This document shows, in pieces, positions 53,472 through 62,004 of a DNA stretch of 64,000 nt. The stretch comes from Paenibacillus aquistagni. Lineage in GTDB: Bacteria > Bacillota > Bacilli > Paenibacillales > Paenibacillaceae. Within the stretch, counting starts at the first letter, position 1; the number at the start of each line of letters is the position of its first letter. Under the pieces are notes generated by a model. That model worked only from the letters and a program-made list of their open reading frames with translations. It did no database searches and had not been told where the DNA came from. The stretch is taken from NCBI RefSeq assembly GCF_900177815.1, contig NZ_FXAZ01000008.1, positions 124,001 through 188,000 on the forward strand. The letters run 5' to 3'. Position numbers and translations under genes: made by a program.

Positions 53472-53500
53472 ACAATATCCCTATCTTTGACTAACGTCAA
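53472..53500 (-). promoter_or_regulatory. Candidate promoter and inverted repeat for the NRPS/PKS operon
   Basis: On the minus strand TTGACG (53495-53500) is followed after 17 bp by TATTGT (53472-53477). The -35 box is part of the inverted repeat TTGAC-TAAC-GTCAA (53487-53500), a possible operator. If used, it gives a leader of about 530 nt before the NRPS start. Confidence 0.4.
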
Positions 53501-53590
53501 GTTTATTTTCCACATGAATGATTGAACTTTTTGTGTAGGTTTGCCGCTCATGATGCTTGGTAATCATTCTACTCCTCTACCTAAAAATAG

Positions 53591-53647
53591 CTTTAGAAAA
53601 AGACATCTAGCGCATGACGATGCAGCATCGCAACATGCTAGATGTCT
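53591..53647 (-). terminator. Terminator of the MoxR/VWA operon
   Basis: AGACATCTAGC (53601-53611) pairs with GCTAGATGTCT (53637-53647). Inside it CGATG-CAG-CATCG forms a second stem. TTTTCT follows on the minus strand. It lies 13 nt beyond the VWA stop and insulates the NRPS operon downstream. Confidence 0.75.
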
Positions 53648-53659
53648 CATTGGTTATGC

Positions 53660-54619
53660 TCACATATATCTTGCAATAATCCGCACAAGCTTAGCGGGAA
53701 GCTCATGCAGCTCCGTAATGTCCAAATACCGTTCACTACCGTATATTTGGCTAATCACGTCTTTGTCTTGGCCGATAGCCGCTGCCAAGAAGGTAACGCC
53801 CTTGCGCTCATATTCCGCGATGGTCTGCTGCATGTCTGCCATCGCATAGCCTCCGGTGTAGTCCTCCATGGCCTTCGGCTGGCCGTCGCTTATGCTGATC
53901 AAGAGCTTCGTCTTATGCATAGTCGCCGCGAGTCGCTCGGACATCAAGCGAAGCGCCAAGCCATCTCGGTTGTTGCTTCTCGCACGAATCGCCATCAACC
54001 GATAACGATCCATAGGTTCTGCTTGATCAAAGTCGGTGTATGCGAAGAGCGACATCTGCTCCAGCCTGGACACATCGGCGGTATCTCCGCAAATAAGGAC
54101 TGGAATGTCGCACATCTGGCAGAATTCGTATACCGCAATAACTGCGCGCTTAGCTGCCTCTAATCGTCCGAAGGCGGCCATGGAGGCGGATTCATCCACC
54201 CTTAAGCCCACCACAAGCGAAGGCGATTCGGATGGAGGACGCTTTTTGGCAAATGTTCTGAAATCTCGGTAAGCCACGTTGTCCACCTGGAACTTCGTTC
54301 CATAGAATTGATGTTTGGCATATTCCAAGGACACCTCGTGCTCAAGCAGCGGAAGCGTCTTTCTTGCGATCTCTCTAATGATCGGCATCAGCGACATCGC
54401 GAGCTCATCGTATTCAAGCACATGCACCGCATCATAATCAGGCCGATGCACGATCAGCTTTACTCCATGATGGATGGAATGGGAGGCGACTTCCCTTGCC
54501 GTTCGATTCAATTGCTTGCGGAAGTCACGCGCTCTGCGCTTCGCGTCCTCATCCATATTGTCGGGATTTCCCTGATGGTATTTGGGATCACCATCCTCGC
54601 CCTGATCAGAGCTTTCCAT
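53660..54619 (-). CDS. VWA domain protein partnering a MoxR ATPase; true start unclear
   Basis: The stretch from the first ATG (54619) encodes 319 aa, ending in a von Willebrand A domain whose MIDAS is D142-E-S144-A-S146 (VDESASM). T-type residues further on (ICGDTADV, ISISDGQP) complete the metal site. The ATG has no ribosome binding site. Upstream of it the same frame continues open, with no ATG, GTG or TTG, through an acidic stretch (ELKAWGSIDDGDCTKDDAEE) up to the A9 run in the 3' end of the MoxR gene. That acidic segment looks like the natural N-terminal part. Expression by -1 frameshifting from the MoxR gene is therefore possible. Such pairs act in metal-centre or complex maturation. 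Confidence 0.75.
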   Translation of the reverse strand: MESSDQGEDGDPKYHQGNPDNMDEDAKRRARDFRKQLNRTAREVASHSIHHGVKLIVHRPDYDAVHVLEYDELAMSLMPIIREIARKTLPLLEHEVSLEYAKHQFYGTKFQVDNVAYRDFRTFAKKRPPSESPSLVVGLRVDESASMAAFGRLEAAKRAVIAVYEFCQMCDIPVLICGDTADVSRLEQMSLFAYTDFDQAEPMDRYRLMAIRARSNNRDGLALRLMSERLAATMHKTKLLISISDGQPKAMEDYTGGYAMADMQQTIAEYERKGVTFLAAAIGQDKDVISQIYGSERYLDITELHELPAKLVRIIARYM

Positions 54620-54747
54620 ATCTGAAGATGGATCTGCCTCTGCAGATGCGCTATCTTCACTATCTGACGATCTTTTTAATGCAATGCCGACTTCCTCTTC
54701 AGCATCGTCCTTCGTACAATCGCCATCATCAATGCTTCCCCATGCCT

Positions 54748-55872
54748 TTAATTCGATATCATCAATTTTTCGTTTTTTTTTAGAAGTTTCTCTAGCTGCT
54801 CCAGGCTCTCCAGCAGACCGTGACGATTCAACGCTTCTTCCAGCAGCTTGATTTCCTCTGAATCGGTCGTAATCTTATAAATGACCTTGTGATAAAGGGA
54901 TGCTTTAACCGGAGTCCCTGCCGCAACGGCATCGGTCCAGTAGAAAAAGGATCGCATGCCCGCTACCCCTTTAATCGCATTGGCCCGTGCAGCTATGTCC
55001 AACGTCATGATGATCTCGGCTAGAACATCAAGCACCTGCTCATTCTGGTAGCCCGTCTTCGCAATCGCGCGTTCAATCATGACCGCCTTCGACGGCAAAT
55101 CCATCTTCTCCGCATGCTGAATCCGGTCGCGCAGCGCTTCATTGAGCGGCCTCGCTCCAGCATAGCTGCGGTTAGTCGTAATCACCACGATAAAATCCGG
55201 ATGACGGTGAATGACCTCTGTCGGAAGATTGATGCTCCCATCCAGCTCTAGAGCAGAATTTAATGCCATTAATACAGCAGCATCCCGAATGACATTCGGC
55301 TCCTGAATCTCCAGCAGATAGCCGTGCTGATAGGCTCTTACAATCTCGGATGGATAGAAGCGGTACTCAACGTTCTCCCCATCTGCATGTTCAACAGCCA
55401 GCTTCAAGAGCTGCTTCAGCTTCCATGCAGCTTCCTCGGAAGTAAGCTTCAGAACGTCCGCTAGGATGCTCGCCGCACTTTGAAAGCTGTCGCCTTCATA
55501 TAGAGCCTTCAATGCAGCTTGATCGTTAGGCTCAAGCTCCTCCAATCGCTCAGAGTTAAGTACAGGCAGGATGGCGCCGATAATATCGGATTTATCCATA
55601 TCGGCAAAGCAGGTGACCTTCGTATAAGGCAGGCCAAAGTTTGCCGACAATGCTTTTGCCAGCTGTGTTTTGCCGCTCCCGGCATCACCCTCCAGCAAAA
55701 TATTGGCGATCTTCATCTCCCCGCGATTCCAGTTGCGGGCAATCTCCTCGCTGATGCGGCGTTCCTGCTCACTTTCCTTATGAGAGCGCGGCTTCTTCCA
55801 AATCAGACTCCGCTCTTCCTGCGTTAACTGCCTCTCTGGCGACAAATGATATCTCGATTGATGTTCTTTCAT
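54748..55872 (-). CDS. MoxR-type AAA+ ATPase
   Basis: A 374-aa protein from the ATG at 55872, chosen because TTGGAGGG lies 8 nt upstream; a TTG at 55887 overlaps it. Walker A is EGDAGSGKTQLAKAL (61-75). The Walker B region seems to be YLLEIQEPNVIRD, with DE replaced by QE, so the catalytic Glu is kept but an Asp is missing. Sensor 1 is FIVVITTNRSYAGARPLNEAL and the arginine region is LRDRIQHAEKM. The family acts as a chaperone together with VWA proteins, here the downstream gene. The 3' end carries a nine-A run overlapping the VWA frame. The gene ends the reading frame in MISN at 54748. Confidence 0.87.
   Translation of the reverse strand: MKEHQSRYHLSPERQLTQEERSLIWKKPRSHKESEQERRISEEIARNWNRGEMKIANILLEGDAGSGKTQLAKALSANFGLPYTKVTCFADMDKSDIIGAILPVLNSERLEELEPNDQAALKALYEGDSFQSAASILADVLKLTSEEAAWKLKQLLKLAVEHADGENVEYRFYPSEIVRAYQHGYLLEIQEPNVIRDAAVLMALNSALELDGSINLPTEVIHRHPDFIVVITTNRSYAGARPLNEALRDRIQHAEKMDLPSKAVMIERAIAKTGYQNEQVLDVLAEIIMTLDIAARANAIKGVAGMRSFFYWTDAVAAGTPVKASLYHKVIYKITTDSEEIKLLEEALNRHGLLESLEQLEKLLKKNEKLMISN
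54773..54781 (-). other. A9 slippery run, candidate -1 frameshift site joining MoxR and VWA frames
   Basis: On the minus strand nine A follow CTTCT. In the MoxR frame this reads CTA-AAA-AAA-AAC, i.e. A-AAA-AAA, a classic -1 slippery heptamer. A -1 slip continues KKKRKIDDIELKAWGS into the VWA protein. Slippage could occur in translation or transcription. An assembly error in the homopolymer would give the same picture. Confidence 0.5.
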
Positions 55873-55969
55873 TGTGATTCCCTCCAAAAACGGTTCACAT
55901 CAAATGACCGTTTGTTCGCTCACGAGGGATTGCTGACCATAGAAGGCCCTATTCGAACTTGAGAGGAGA

Positions 55970-56449
55970 TTAATAACCCATCTCCTTCAAAATTCGCGAT
56001 AACGTACGAAGCCTTTCCCCGATCATCTCTCCATCGTCGCTTAGCGCTTGATTAAACAACTCAATATCTTCATTAATTTTCTCGTTGTCTGTGCATACCT
56101 CTACTGTCATCGCGTCCCCTTGCAGGCCGATACGGTCAATGACAGGATTCTCCGGATCGTACAAATGCTCGTAGCGGTAGGCTTCGCGAAAGTGTTCCAT
56201 CGTGCGGCAGATCAGAATGCTTAGATCCAGCACCCGATGCAGCGGCAGCTCCTCTGATTGTCTCGACCACTTCTCGCCCGTGAATCTCCACACCTTAGCT
56301 GAAATATCCACCTTGCCTCTGTCGTTCCATTGCGCCAAACCCAAGGATAGACCCTTGGCGTCTGTGTTTCTGGCCTTTCTTCCATCTACCTGCTCATAGT
56401 TCTCCGATACAACGACAGGCTTATGCTTAAGATTCGTAGGTATTTTCAT
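55970..56449 (-). CDS. Uncharacterised protein, DUF6530-like
   Basis: A 159-aa soluble protein with no signal peptide or TM helix. Recognisable features are the N-terminal KIPTNLKHKPVVVSENYEQV and the central KWSRQSEELPLHRVLDLSIL, which I associate with DUF6530 proteins found beside MoxR/VWA genes; the family name is from memory. GAGGGA precedes the ATG. It lies about 100 nt upstream of the MoxR ATPase gene on the same strand and probably starts that operon. Its promoter region contains five exact 8-bp-spaced TTACT repeats. Function unknown. Confidence 0.65.
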   Translation of the reverse strand: MKIPTNLKHKPVVVSENYEQVDGRKARNTDAKGLSLGLAQWNDRGKVDISAKVWRFTGEKWSRQSEELPLHRVLDLSILICRTMEHFREAYRYEHLYDPENPVIDRIGLQGDAMTVEVCTDNEKINEDIELFNQALSDDGEMIGERLRTLSRILKEMGY

Positions 56450-56479
56450 TGCAAATCCCTCGCTTTGTTATTTTTATAT

Positions 56480-56524
56480 ATACTTGATTACTGAATTACT
56501 AATTTACTTATTTACTAAATTACT
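56480..56524. repeat. 8-bp tandem repeat in the promoter region of the DUF6530-like/MoxR/VWA operon
   Basis: TTACT occurs at 56488, 56496, 56504, 56512 and 56520, exactly 8 bp apart, with a degenerate ATACT at 56480. On the minus strand the repeats stand just upstream of a TATATATAAA stretch that could be the -10 region, about 30 nt before the gene. Copy-number change could alter promoter spacing. Confidence 0.6.
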
Positions 56525-56619
56525 AAATCCATGAGCTCATTATAACGCTTTGCTGCTCATGAATCAAACCCATTTTTCATTTTTTTGCTTATCCCAGGCT
56601 CTCGCCTTCATGGTTAAGC

Positions 56620-56687
56620 AAATAAAAACACCCTCTTAGACATTGGATAAGACCATCGGCAATCCAAATGAATGCATGAGGGTGTTT
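56620..56687 (-). terminator. Terminator of the small coiled-coil protein gene
   Basis: AAACACCCTC (56626-56635) pairs with GAGGGTGTTT (56678-56687), with an inner TTGGA/TCCAA pairing in the long loop. On the minus strand TTTTTATTT follows. It lies about 75 nt beyond the stop at 56763. The AT-rich rest of 56450-56625 is promoter region. Confidence 0.6.
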
Positions 56688-56762
56688 GGTGACTTGCTTT
56701 ACACCAGCAAGTCGAAAATGCTGTTTCTTCTAAGCAATGAACATCGAAATGCTGTTATTTGG

Positions 56763-56948
56763 CTATTCATCTTGCTTTCTCTCGCGGATTACACGGTCAC
56801 ACTCAGCTGAAAGCACGTCCAATTTGTGTGAGAGCGCGTCTAGGTCCTTGTTGATTCTTTCCATAAGGAGAAGGGCTCGATTCATCTCATCGCGAACTTC
56901 CTCCACTTTGTTGGTCAACCTGCATTTCGCTTCATCTCTTTCCTTCAT
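56763..56948 (-). CDS. Small coiled-coil protein of unknown function
   Basis: A 61-aa, highly charged protein with heptad spacing (VEEVRDEMNRALLLMERINK, DALSHKLDVLSAECDRV), which should form one long helix or helical hairpin. GGAGG lies about 10 nt before the ATG. No family recognised; it is reminiscent in size of Spo0E-type regulators but lacks their SQELD motif. It is monocistronic, with its own terminator. A plus-strand frame over the same region looks unlike protein. Confidence 0.6.
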   Translation of the reverse strand: MKERDEAKCRLTNKVEEVRDEMNRALLLMERINKDLDALSHKLDVLSAECDRVIRERKQDE

Positions 56949-57158
56949 TGGACGACATCCTCCATATCAAGCTTGACTCTTTTATCATACCTGTGAAACA
57001 GTTGAGACAACACGCTTAAATTGCTATTGTTAGTGGTAATAAGGAATCATAAACCGTGAAATAAACGAATATTCGGGTTTGAACTACCATTACCACCTTT
57101 ATCCACATCTATAACCATTATGAACATCCCTGCAGCGGTCTAAAAAGGAGAGCATCCG

Positions 57159-57785
57159 ATGAACGAATTCAATATCCCTATCACCAACTATGAACATGTC
57201 ATTGAGAATCAAACCGTGATGATTGAAGATATCCAGTCCTATTCCTATTTTAAAAACTGTGTGATTGAATATAAATTCGGGCGCAGGCAGATCAATGAGG
57301 TTGCTTTTGAGAACTGTGAATTTGCTTACCATGATTTATCCAGCATGGAGTTCTTGGACTGCTTGTTTTATAAATGCGATTTTTCCAACGGAGAATTCAA
57401 GAGTACAACTCTATACCGGGTCAAGTTCGGCTCGTGCAAGCTGATTGGGGCACAATTCACCAACTCCACTATTAAGGATGGACAATTTTTGGATTGCTTA
57501 TTAACGTATTCTTCTTTTTCAGATTCCAAATTAACCAATGTCCACTTTCAAGAAGGCAAACTAGATGATAGCTTCTTTCAACACATTAAACAAAAAAATC
57601 TCACCTTTAGCCGCGTCGCGATGGATGGAATTGATTTCTACGAGACACCGCTTAAGGACATTGACTTGTCTACATGCGAATTTCATCTCATCAATCTGGA
57701 TATTGCTCTTGCTAGAGGCTTAACCATAAGACCCGATCAAGCATACAGCCTCGTCGCCTTATGCGGGGTTAAGCTCACTGATTAA
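57159..57785 (+). CDS. Pentapeptide-repeat protein
   Basis: A 208-aa protein; AAAAGGAGAG precedes the ATG. Repeats of the form F/L-x-x-C/S-x run from about residue 45 to 165 (VAFENCEFAYHDLSSMEFLD, FYKCDFSNGEF, FLDCLLTYSSFSDSKL), which would fold as a right-handed quadrilateral beta-helix. The C-terminal GLTIRPDQAYSLVALCGVKL matches the end typical of YjbI/Qnr-like proteins. Some family members protect DNA gyrase or mimic DNA, others have no known role. It stands alone 4 kb from the biosynthetic operon, so a role in self-protection is only a possibility. Confidence 0.82.
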   Translation: MNEFNIPITNYEHVIENQTVMIEDIQSYSYFKNCVIEYKFGRRQINEVAFENCEFAYHDLSSMEFLDCLFYKCDFSNGEFKSTTLYRVKFGSCKLIGAQFTNSTIKDGQFLDCLLTYSSFSDSKLTNVHFQEGKLDDSFFQHIKQKNLTFSRVAMDGIDFYETPLKDIDLSTCEFHLINLDIALARGLTIRPDQAYSLVALCGVKLTD

Positions 57786-57983
57786 GCTTCCCTTCTCAGC
57801 CACTCCTAGTTGAGTGGCTTTTCTACTATATAATTTCTCACACCTTCCTTGCATCCTCTAAAACCTTCTAATTGACTACGATCTAGACTTCATTTAACCA
57901 CTTGCATACATTCGAATGGATATAACAGACTAGAGGATATACAGTCCAAACATCCACCAACCAACGTCATCAAGCATTAAAAA

Positions 57984-58021
57984 AAGGCTGCTGATGGGTT
58001 TCATAACTCATCAGCAGCCTT
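57984..58021. terminator. Bidirectional intrinsic terminator
   Basis: A perfect 13-bp stem (AAGGCTGCTGATG with CATCAGCAGCCTT) is flanked by TTCTT on the plus strand and by six to seven T on the minus strand. It would stop the pentapeptide-repeat transcript and anything coming from the XRE remnant on the other strand. Confidence 0.75.
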
Positions 58022-58114
58022 CTTGGCATACTACGGATAGAACGCACAACAAATGAAACAGAGCTGCTTCTCTTTTAGCGGAGCGGTTCAATGTTAAGCC
58101 GTGTGGACATTGAC

Positions 58115-58260
58115 CTATAGTTCCTTCCATTTTTGTTTTAATTTTTGGCGGAGCCTGAAGCTTAAGCGCTGTGTATGCTCCTCATTTTTCACAAGCAGCT
58201 TGTAGGCATCCCATAGACGTTTTCTTTTCTTAATTGGTACAGCTTTTCACCAAATGTCAT
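58115..58260 (-). pseudogene. Remnant of an XRE-family regulator gene
   Basis: AAGGAG and an ATG at 58258-58260 open MTFGEKLYQLRKE, the classic first helix of XRE helix-turn-helix regulators. The frame then stops within 23 codons. In the -1 frame, from the same point, a second piece reads RKRLWDAYKLLVKNEEHTQR and continues to RLRQKLKQKWKEL and TAG at 58115-58117. The DNA-binding core between the two pieces is missing, so an internal deletion is likely. Of the remaining bases in 57786-58649, only the two hairpins are notable. Confidence 0.55.
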
Positions 58261-58520
58261 TCTTAATTACTCCTTCTTTTTTACATGGATAGCCTCATAA
58301 TAGGTTCATAAAAACAGCTTCAAATTGAGGAGGATTCTACCATTATATATGAAAGGGGCGGGAGCATTCGTTTCAATCCGATTGCATCGCGAGGATACGG
58401 TTCACTGCAGGACCAATAGAAGCTGTCAATCCATTATTTCATCTAATTAGAGGATGCTCTCTCTTCTTCGGATAAGCCTTATCACTCGTCAACTGATGCG
58501 TAAGAGTTGTACCCAAAGAA

Positions 58521-58550
58521 AAGAAGCTGCAAATGAAACTGCAGCTTCTT
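58521..58550 (-). terminator. Probable terminator of the MMPL exporter gene
   Basis: An 11-bp stem (58521-58531 with 58540-58550, AAGAAGCTGCA/TGCAGCTTCTT) encloses an 8-nt loop. TTCTTT follows on the minus strand, about 100 nt after the stop at 58650. Confidence 0.6.
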
Positions 58551-58649
58551 CGTTATCTATTAATGCGCTGAACCATTAGCAAATCTTCCGCTGACACCTG
58601 TCTTGATTTACGTGCCTGTCAGGTGAACGACGCTCTTACAGCTCACCTT

Positions 58650-61600
58650 TTACAAAGACATATCGTTATGCACGCTGCCCTTTTCTTTTTGCTTAAAAGG
58701 CCACCAGTTGGCTTCGCCGAACGTCCGAATCATAACAGGGACGAAGAATGGCATGAACGCAAATGCATAGAGGAAGAGTCCCGTAATCGCAATCGTCGCG
58801 ATCTGAATCAAAGACAGCACACCTGATGGCAGCATCGCAGCGAAGGTTCCTCCTAGAATAATGGCTGCTGAGATGATGACGCTGCCCATATTCTTCATCG
58901 CATGAATCATCGCATCTTTCACTGGCAAATGTCGATACTCATTAAAACGGTCCATCAGGAAGATGCTGTAGTCTACGCCCAGCGCGACCAATATGACAAA
59001 GGCGAAGAACGGCACCGCCCAGCTTATGCCTCCGTACCCCATCATATCAACAAAGATGAGCTCTGCTACCGCAACGGAGGTGAAGTACGTCAGAATGAGC
59101 GACAAGATCAAATAAAGCGGCATTATGATTGATCGTAACAGCACGACAAGGATAATGCCGATTCCAACCAGCATCAGCACGACCGTTCTGGAGTAGTCCG
59201 CTGCCGAGATCTCATTCAGATCGGCAAATGTTCCGGTAACTCCGCTAATGCCATAGGTGGCATCGGACAGCACCGTCCCTTTAATAGCGCGCTCGACGGC
59301 TGCCTTGATCTCATCGACCTTGGCGATTGATTCCGTGCTGTACGGATTGCCAGTAAACACAACGTCCAGCGTGGCAACTTTGCGGTCATGCGACATATAA
59401 GTATCGAAGACCTGCTGGAAGTCCGTATTCGCCAGCACCTCGCCAGGAATATACCAGCCGGCCATCGTTTCATCAGAAGCACGGGCAAGACCATTCAAAT
59501 ATTGCTGGGCGGAATCCAAGCCTCCTGTCAGCTCGCTCAAGCCAGCCACGCTTTGATCCAGTCCATCCGTCAGCTCGCCCAGCTGATCATCAAGCTGATT
59601 GAAGCCCTGCTGGATTTCCTTTTGGCCAGACGAGATTTGTCCAAGCCCTTGGATAACGCCCGGCACTTGGGAGACGATCTCGCCCTGGCCGTCAGCAGCC
59701 TGCTTGATGCCCATGCGCAGCTCTTCCATGCCCGATACAAGTTGATCCAAGCCTCCGACCAGTATGGTCTGGCCTTCAAGTGATTGCGCCAAGCCTTGGT
59801 TTGCCTGCTTCAGGGATACCCCAACCTTAGTCAGCTCCGCATTCAATTCAGACATGCCGAGCGCCATTGGCTGAGTGCTCTGCTGCAATTGAGACAGCAT
59901 CGCCTGGAGCGTGACGTAGTCCTCATCCTGACGTAGCTCAGGATAGGTCTCAGCCAGCTTGCGAAGATGATGGTCCATTCCGCCAAGGCCTTCGCTGATT
60001 CCAACGAGCCCCTTTTCAATCTCCCCGTATTTCTCCGCAAAGGTCGAGATTCCACCTTCCAGCTGCTGATATCCTCCCAGCAGTTCCTTGCCTGCTGCTG
60101 CAAGCTGCTCAGCCGACTGCTTAGCCTGCTCTACAGCCTGCTTTAATTCACCCGCTCCTGCGGAGCCCTGCCGGATTCCATGCTCAATTTGCTTGAGTCC
60201 CTGGTTGAGCGCCGTCACGCCGCGCTTTAATTCATCCGTGCCTTGAACGAGTGTGCCTACTCCCGCTGCAGCTTTGGACAGCTCTGGTCCAGACTTGCTC
60301 AATTCAGCACTCGCGGTGCTTAATCCTTCTCGAATCTGTCCGATACCATCCTTCCCTTCGCCAAGTCCTTCATCTAGCTGCTTTACCTGCTCGGTGACGA
60401 GGAGCTCCTTCAATCCTTCTCCTGCAGGCCGGGTCGCGCTTCGTATCGATTCGATCCCATCTATTTTTACAATCTCCCGACTGACCTTCTCGATGGCTGC
60501 TAGCGCTTCCGAAGTGTCCATCGGCAGCTCATTTTTCAATACGATCTTGGCAGGCATGGATTGCCCTGGCCCAAAGCCATCTGCGATCAGATTAAACGCC
60601 TTGACGGAATCATAGCCATCGCCGATCTCATCAAGCGAATTATACGATTTGAGACCGTCATAGGTCAGCAGCAGCGGAATGATGAGCACGGCCAATAGCA
60701 GCAAGGTTATAAGTGGACGCTTCCACGAGAAGCGCCCTGCTGCCGCCCACATCCGGCTTGGCTTATGCTCCAGCGTCCCCTTCGACGGCCAGAACAGCTT
60801 GCTGCCTAATACCGCCATAAAGAAAGGCACGAGCGTAACCAGCGCGAGCAGGAGCACCCCGACACCAACCGCCACCGCGGCAGCCGATTGATAGAGCACA
60901 AAGGTGGAGAAGCCAATTGACGCAAAGCCGACCATGACGGCAAGCCCTGAGAACAGCACAGTCTTCCCTGCCGTGCGATAGGTCTCGATAATCGCGGACC
61001 ATACATCCTCTGGCTGCTTGACAAGCTCTTCTCTGAATCGGCTGATAAGCAGGATGCAGTAATCCGTCCCGATTCCGAACATGACCGCGACCAAAAAGAT
61101 CTGAGTGAAGTTCGAGAGCGGAAAATCCACTCCATCAACAAGGAACGCAACGATGGACTGTGCGGCCAAGTAGCTGATGCCTACCGTGAGAAGCGGTACA
61201 AATGGAGCGACTGCTGAGCGGAATACGATGAACAGAATGACAAGAATAAAGATCACCGTGATCACTTCCGTTCGCTTCAAGCCTTCCTCCGAGCTCGCCA
61301 CCACATCCTCATCGATAAAATGCCGGCTCGTCAAATAATGCTCGACCGGATTATCTTTAAGTGCGGCATAGAGGGAGTCCCTCACTTCTGATGTGGACTG
61401 CCCCTCCCAGTCGCCGCCAAGCAGCACCATCAAGGTCTTGCCGTCCTCGGACACAAGCTGATCTTGCAATTCAGGCTGGTCAAAGTGGCTGGTCACGGAC
61501 GTAAGCGACAACTCCTGCTGCTTGCTCTTAAGCAGCTGTATCGATGCTTCAATGTCCGCGAGGTTATCGGAGGAGAGCCCCTCATTATGATGAAAGACCA

Positions 61601-61814
61601 ATACCGTATCCCCGATCTCCTCACTGCCTCCTTGCTTGCTGACTTCCTTCAGCATATGGTCTGCCATGGAAGACGAATAGCCGTCAGGAACCGTTATCTG
61701 CCCCTTTTCCCTAACGAGATCCGCCATACTCGGCGCCATCACAAATAATCCCGCTGCAACAGCTATCCACAGCACAACAATATACCATCTTGCCTTTAAA
61801 ATTCCCCTTATCAT
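58650..61814 (-). CDS. MMPL/RND family exporter with coiled-coil periplasmic insert
   Basis: The start at 61814 is preferred (GGAAGGGGG 9 nt upstream, first residues MIRGILKARWYIVVLW); it gives 1054 aa. About 12 TM helices come in two halves. The first has GTDYCILLISRFREEL and the second GVDYSIFLMDRFNEYR, the two MMPL signature loops with the Asp-Tyr proton-relay pair. Between the halves a helical region of about 300 residues (roughly 490-800) rich in Gln, Gly and Leu repeats (e.g. ELKRGVTALNQGLKQIEHGI) resembles the YhgE/Pip type. It probably exports lipids or hydrophobic toxins using proton motive force. It is divergent from a TetR gene, with an operator over its own -35 box. Confidence 0.9.
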   Translation of the reverse strand: MIRGILKARWYIVVLWIAVAAGLFVMAPSMADLVREKGQITVPDGYSSSMADHMLKEVSKQGGSEEIGDTVLVFHHNEGLSSDNLADIEASIQLLKSKQQELSLTSVTSHFDQPELQDQLVSEDGKTLMVLLGGDWEGQSTSEVRDSLYAALKDNPVEHYLTSRHFIDEDVVASSEEGLKRTEVITVIFILVILFIVFRSAVAPFVPLLTVGISYLAAQSIVAFLVDGVDFPLSNFTQIFLVAVMFGIGTDYCILLISRFREELVKQPEDVWSAIIETYRTAGKTVLFSGLAVMVGFASIGFSTFVLYQSAAAVAVGVGVLLLALVTLVPFFMAVLGSKLFWPSKGTLEHKPSRMWAAAGRFSWKRPLITLLLLAVLIIPLLLTYDGLKSYNSLDEIGDGYDSVKAFNLIADGFGPGQSMPAKIVLKNELPMDTSEALAAIEKVSREIVKIDGIESIRSATRPAGEGLKELLVTEQVKQLDEGLGEGKDGIGQIREGLSTASAELSKSGPELSKAAAGVGTLVQGTDELKRGVTALNQGLKQIEHGIRQGSAGAGELKQAVEQAKQSAEQLAAAGKELLGGYQQLEGGISTFAEKYGEIEKGLVGISEGLGGMDHHLRKLAETYPELRQDEDYVTLQAMLSQLQQSTQPMALGMSELNAELTKVGVSLKQANQGLAQSLEGQTILVGGLDQLVSGMEELRMGIKQAADGQGEIVSQVPGVIQGLGQISSGQKEIQQGFNQLDDQLGELTDGLDQSVAGLSELTGGLDSAQQYLNGLARASDETMAGWYIPGEVLANTDFQQVFDTYMSHDRKVATLDVVFTGNPYSTESIAKVDEIKAAVERAIKGTVLSDATYGISGVTGTFADLNEISAADYSRTVVLMLVGIGIILVVLLRSIIMPLYLILSLILTYFTSVAVAELIFVDMMGYGGISWAVPFFAFVILVALGVDYSIFLMDRFNEYRHLPVKDAMIHAMKNMGSVIISAAIILGGTFAAMLPSGVLSLIQIATIAITGLFLYAFAFMPFFVPVMIRTFGEANWWPFKQKEKGSVHNDMSL

Positions 61815-62004
61815 GCCGTCCATCCCCCTTCCCATTCCATCAACCATAATGAGTCTATGCTGCCAAAATGAACGTTTTGCATCTCTTGTTGTCCACTCCT
61901 CACCTGACACAATCCAAGCCCATCCGATTCATGAGCATTGTACAGCAGCTCCAAATTAGACATACACACGTAATAAAATTGACAGATGTAATATTTTTGC
62001 TTAG

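Larger units (their letters stand above)
52935..53590. other. 650-bp AT-rich upstream region of the NRPS/PKS operon
   Basis: There is no convincing gene between the NRPS start and the next terminator. The region is AT-rich, especially 53280-53520. It holds two minus-strand promoter candidates: 53472-53500, and TTGACT at 53295-53300 with TAGAGT at 53271-53276 (18-bp spacing). It also holds a coding-like remnant on the opposite strand at 53001-53165. Confidence 0.5.

Noticed and set aside
53297-53551. An 84-codon minus-strand frame upstream of the NRPS operon
   Set aside because: AT-rich, no ribosome site, composition dominated by Ile/Phe/Tyr/Asn/Lys as expected for chance in AT-rich DNA.
58349-58450. 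A 33-codon plus-strand frame after a GAGGAGG-like sequence
   Set aside because: The spacing to the ATG is too long (about 15 nt) and the peptide shows no recognisable feature.
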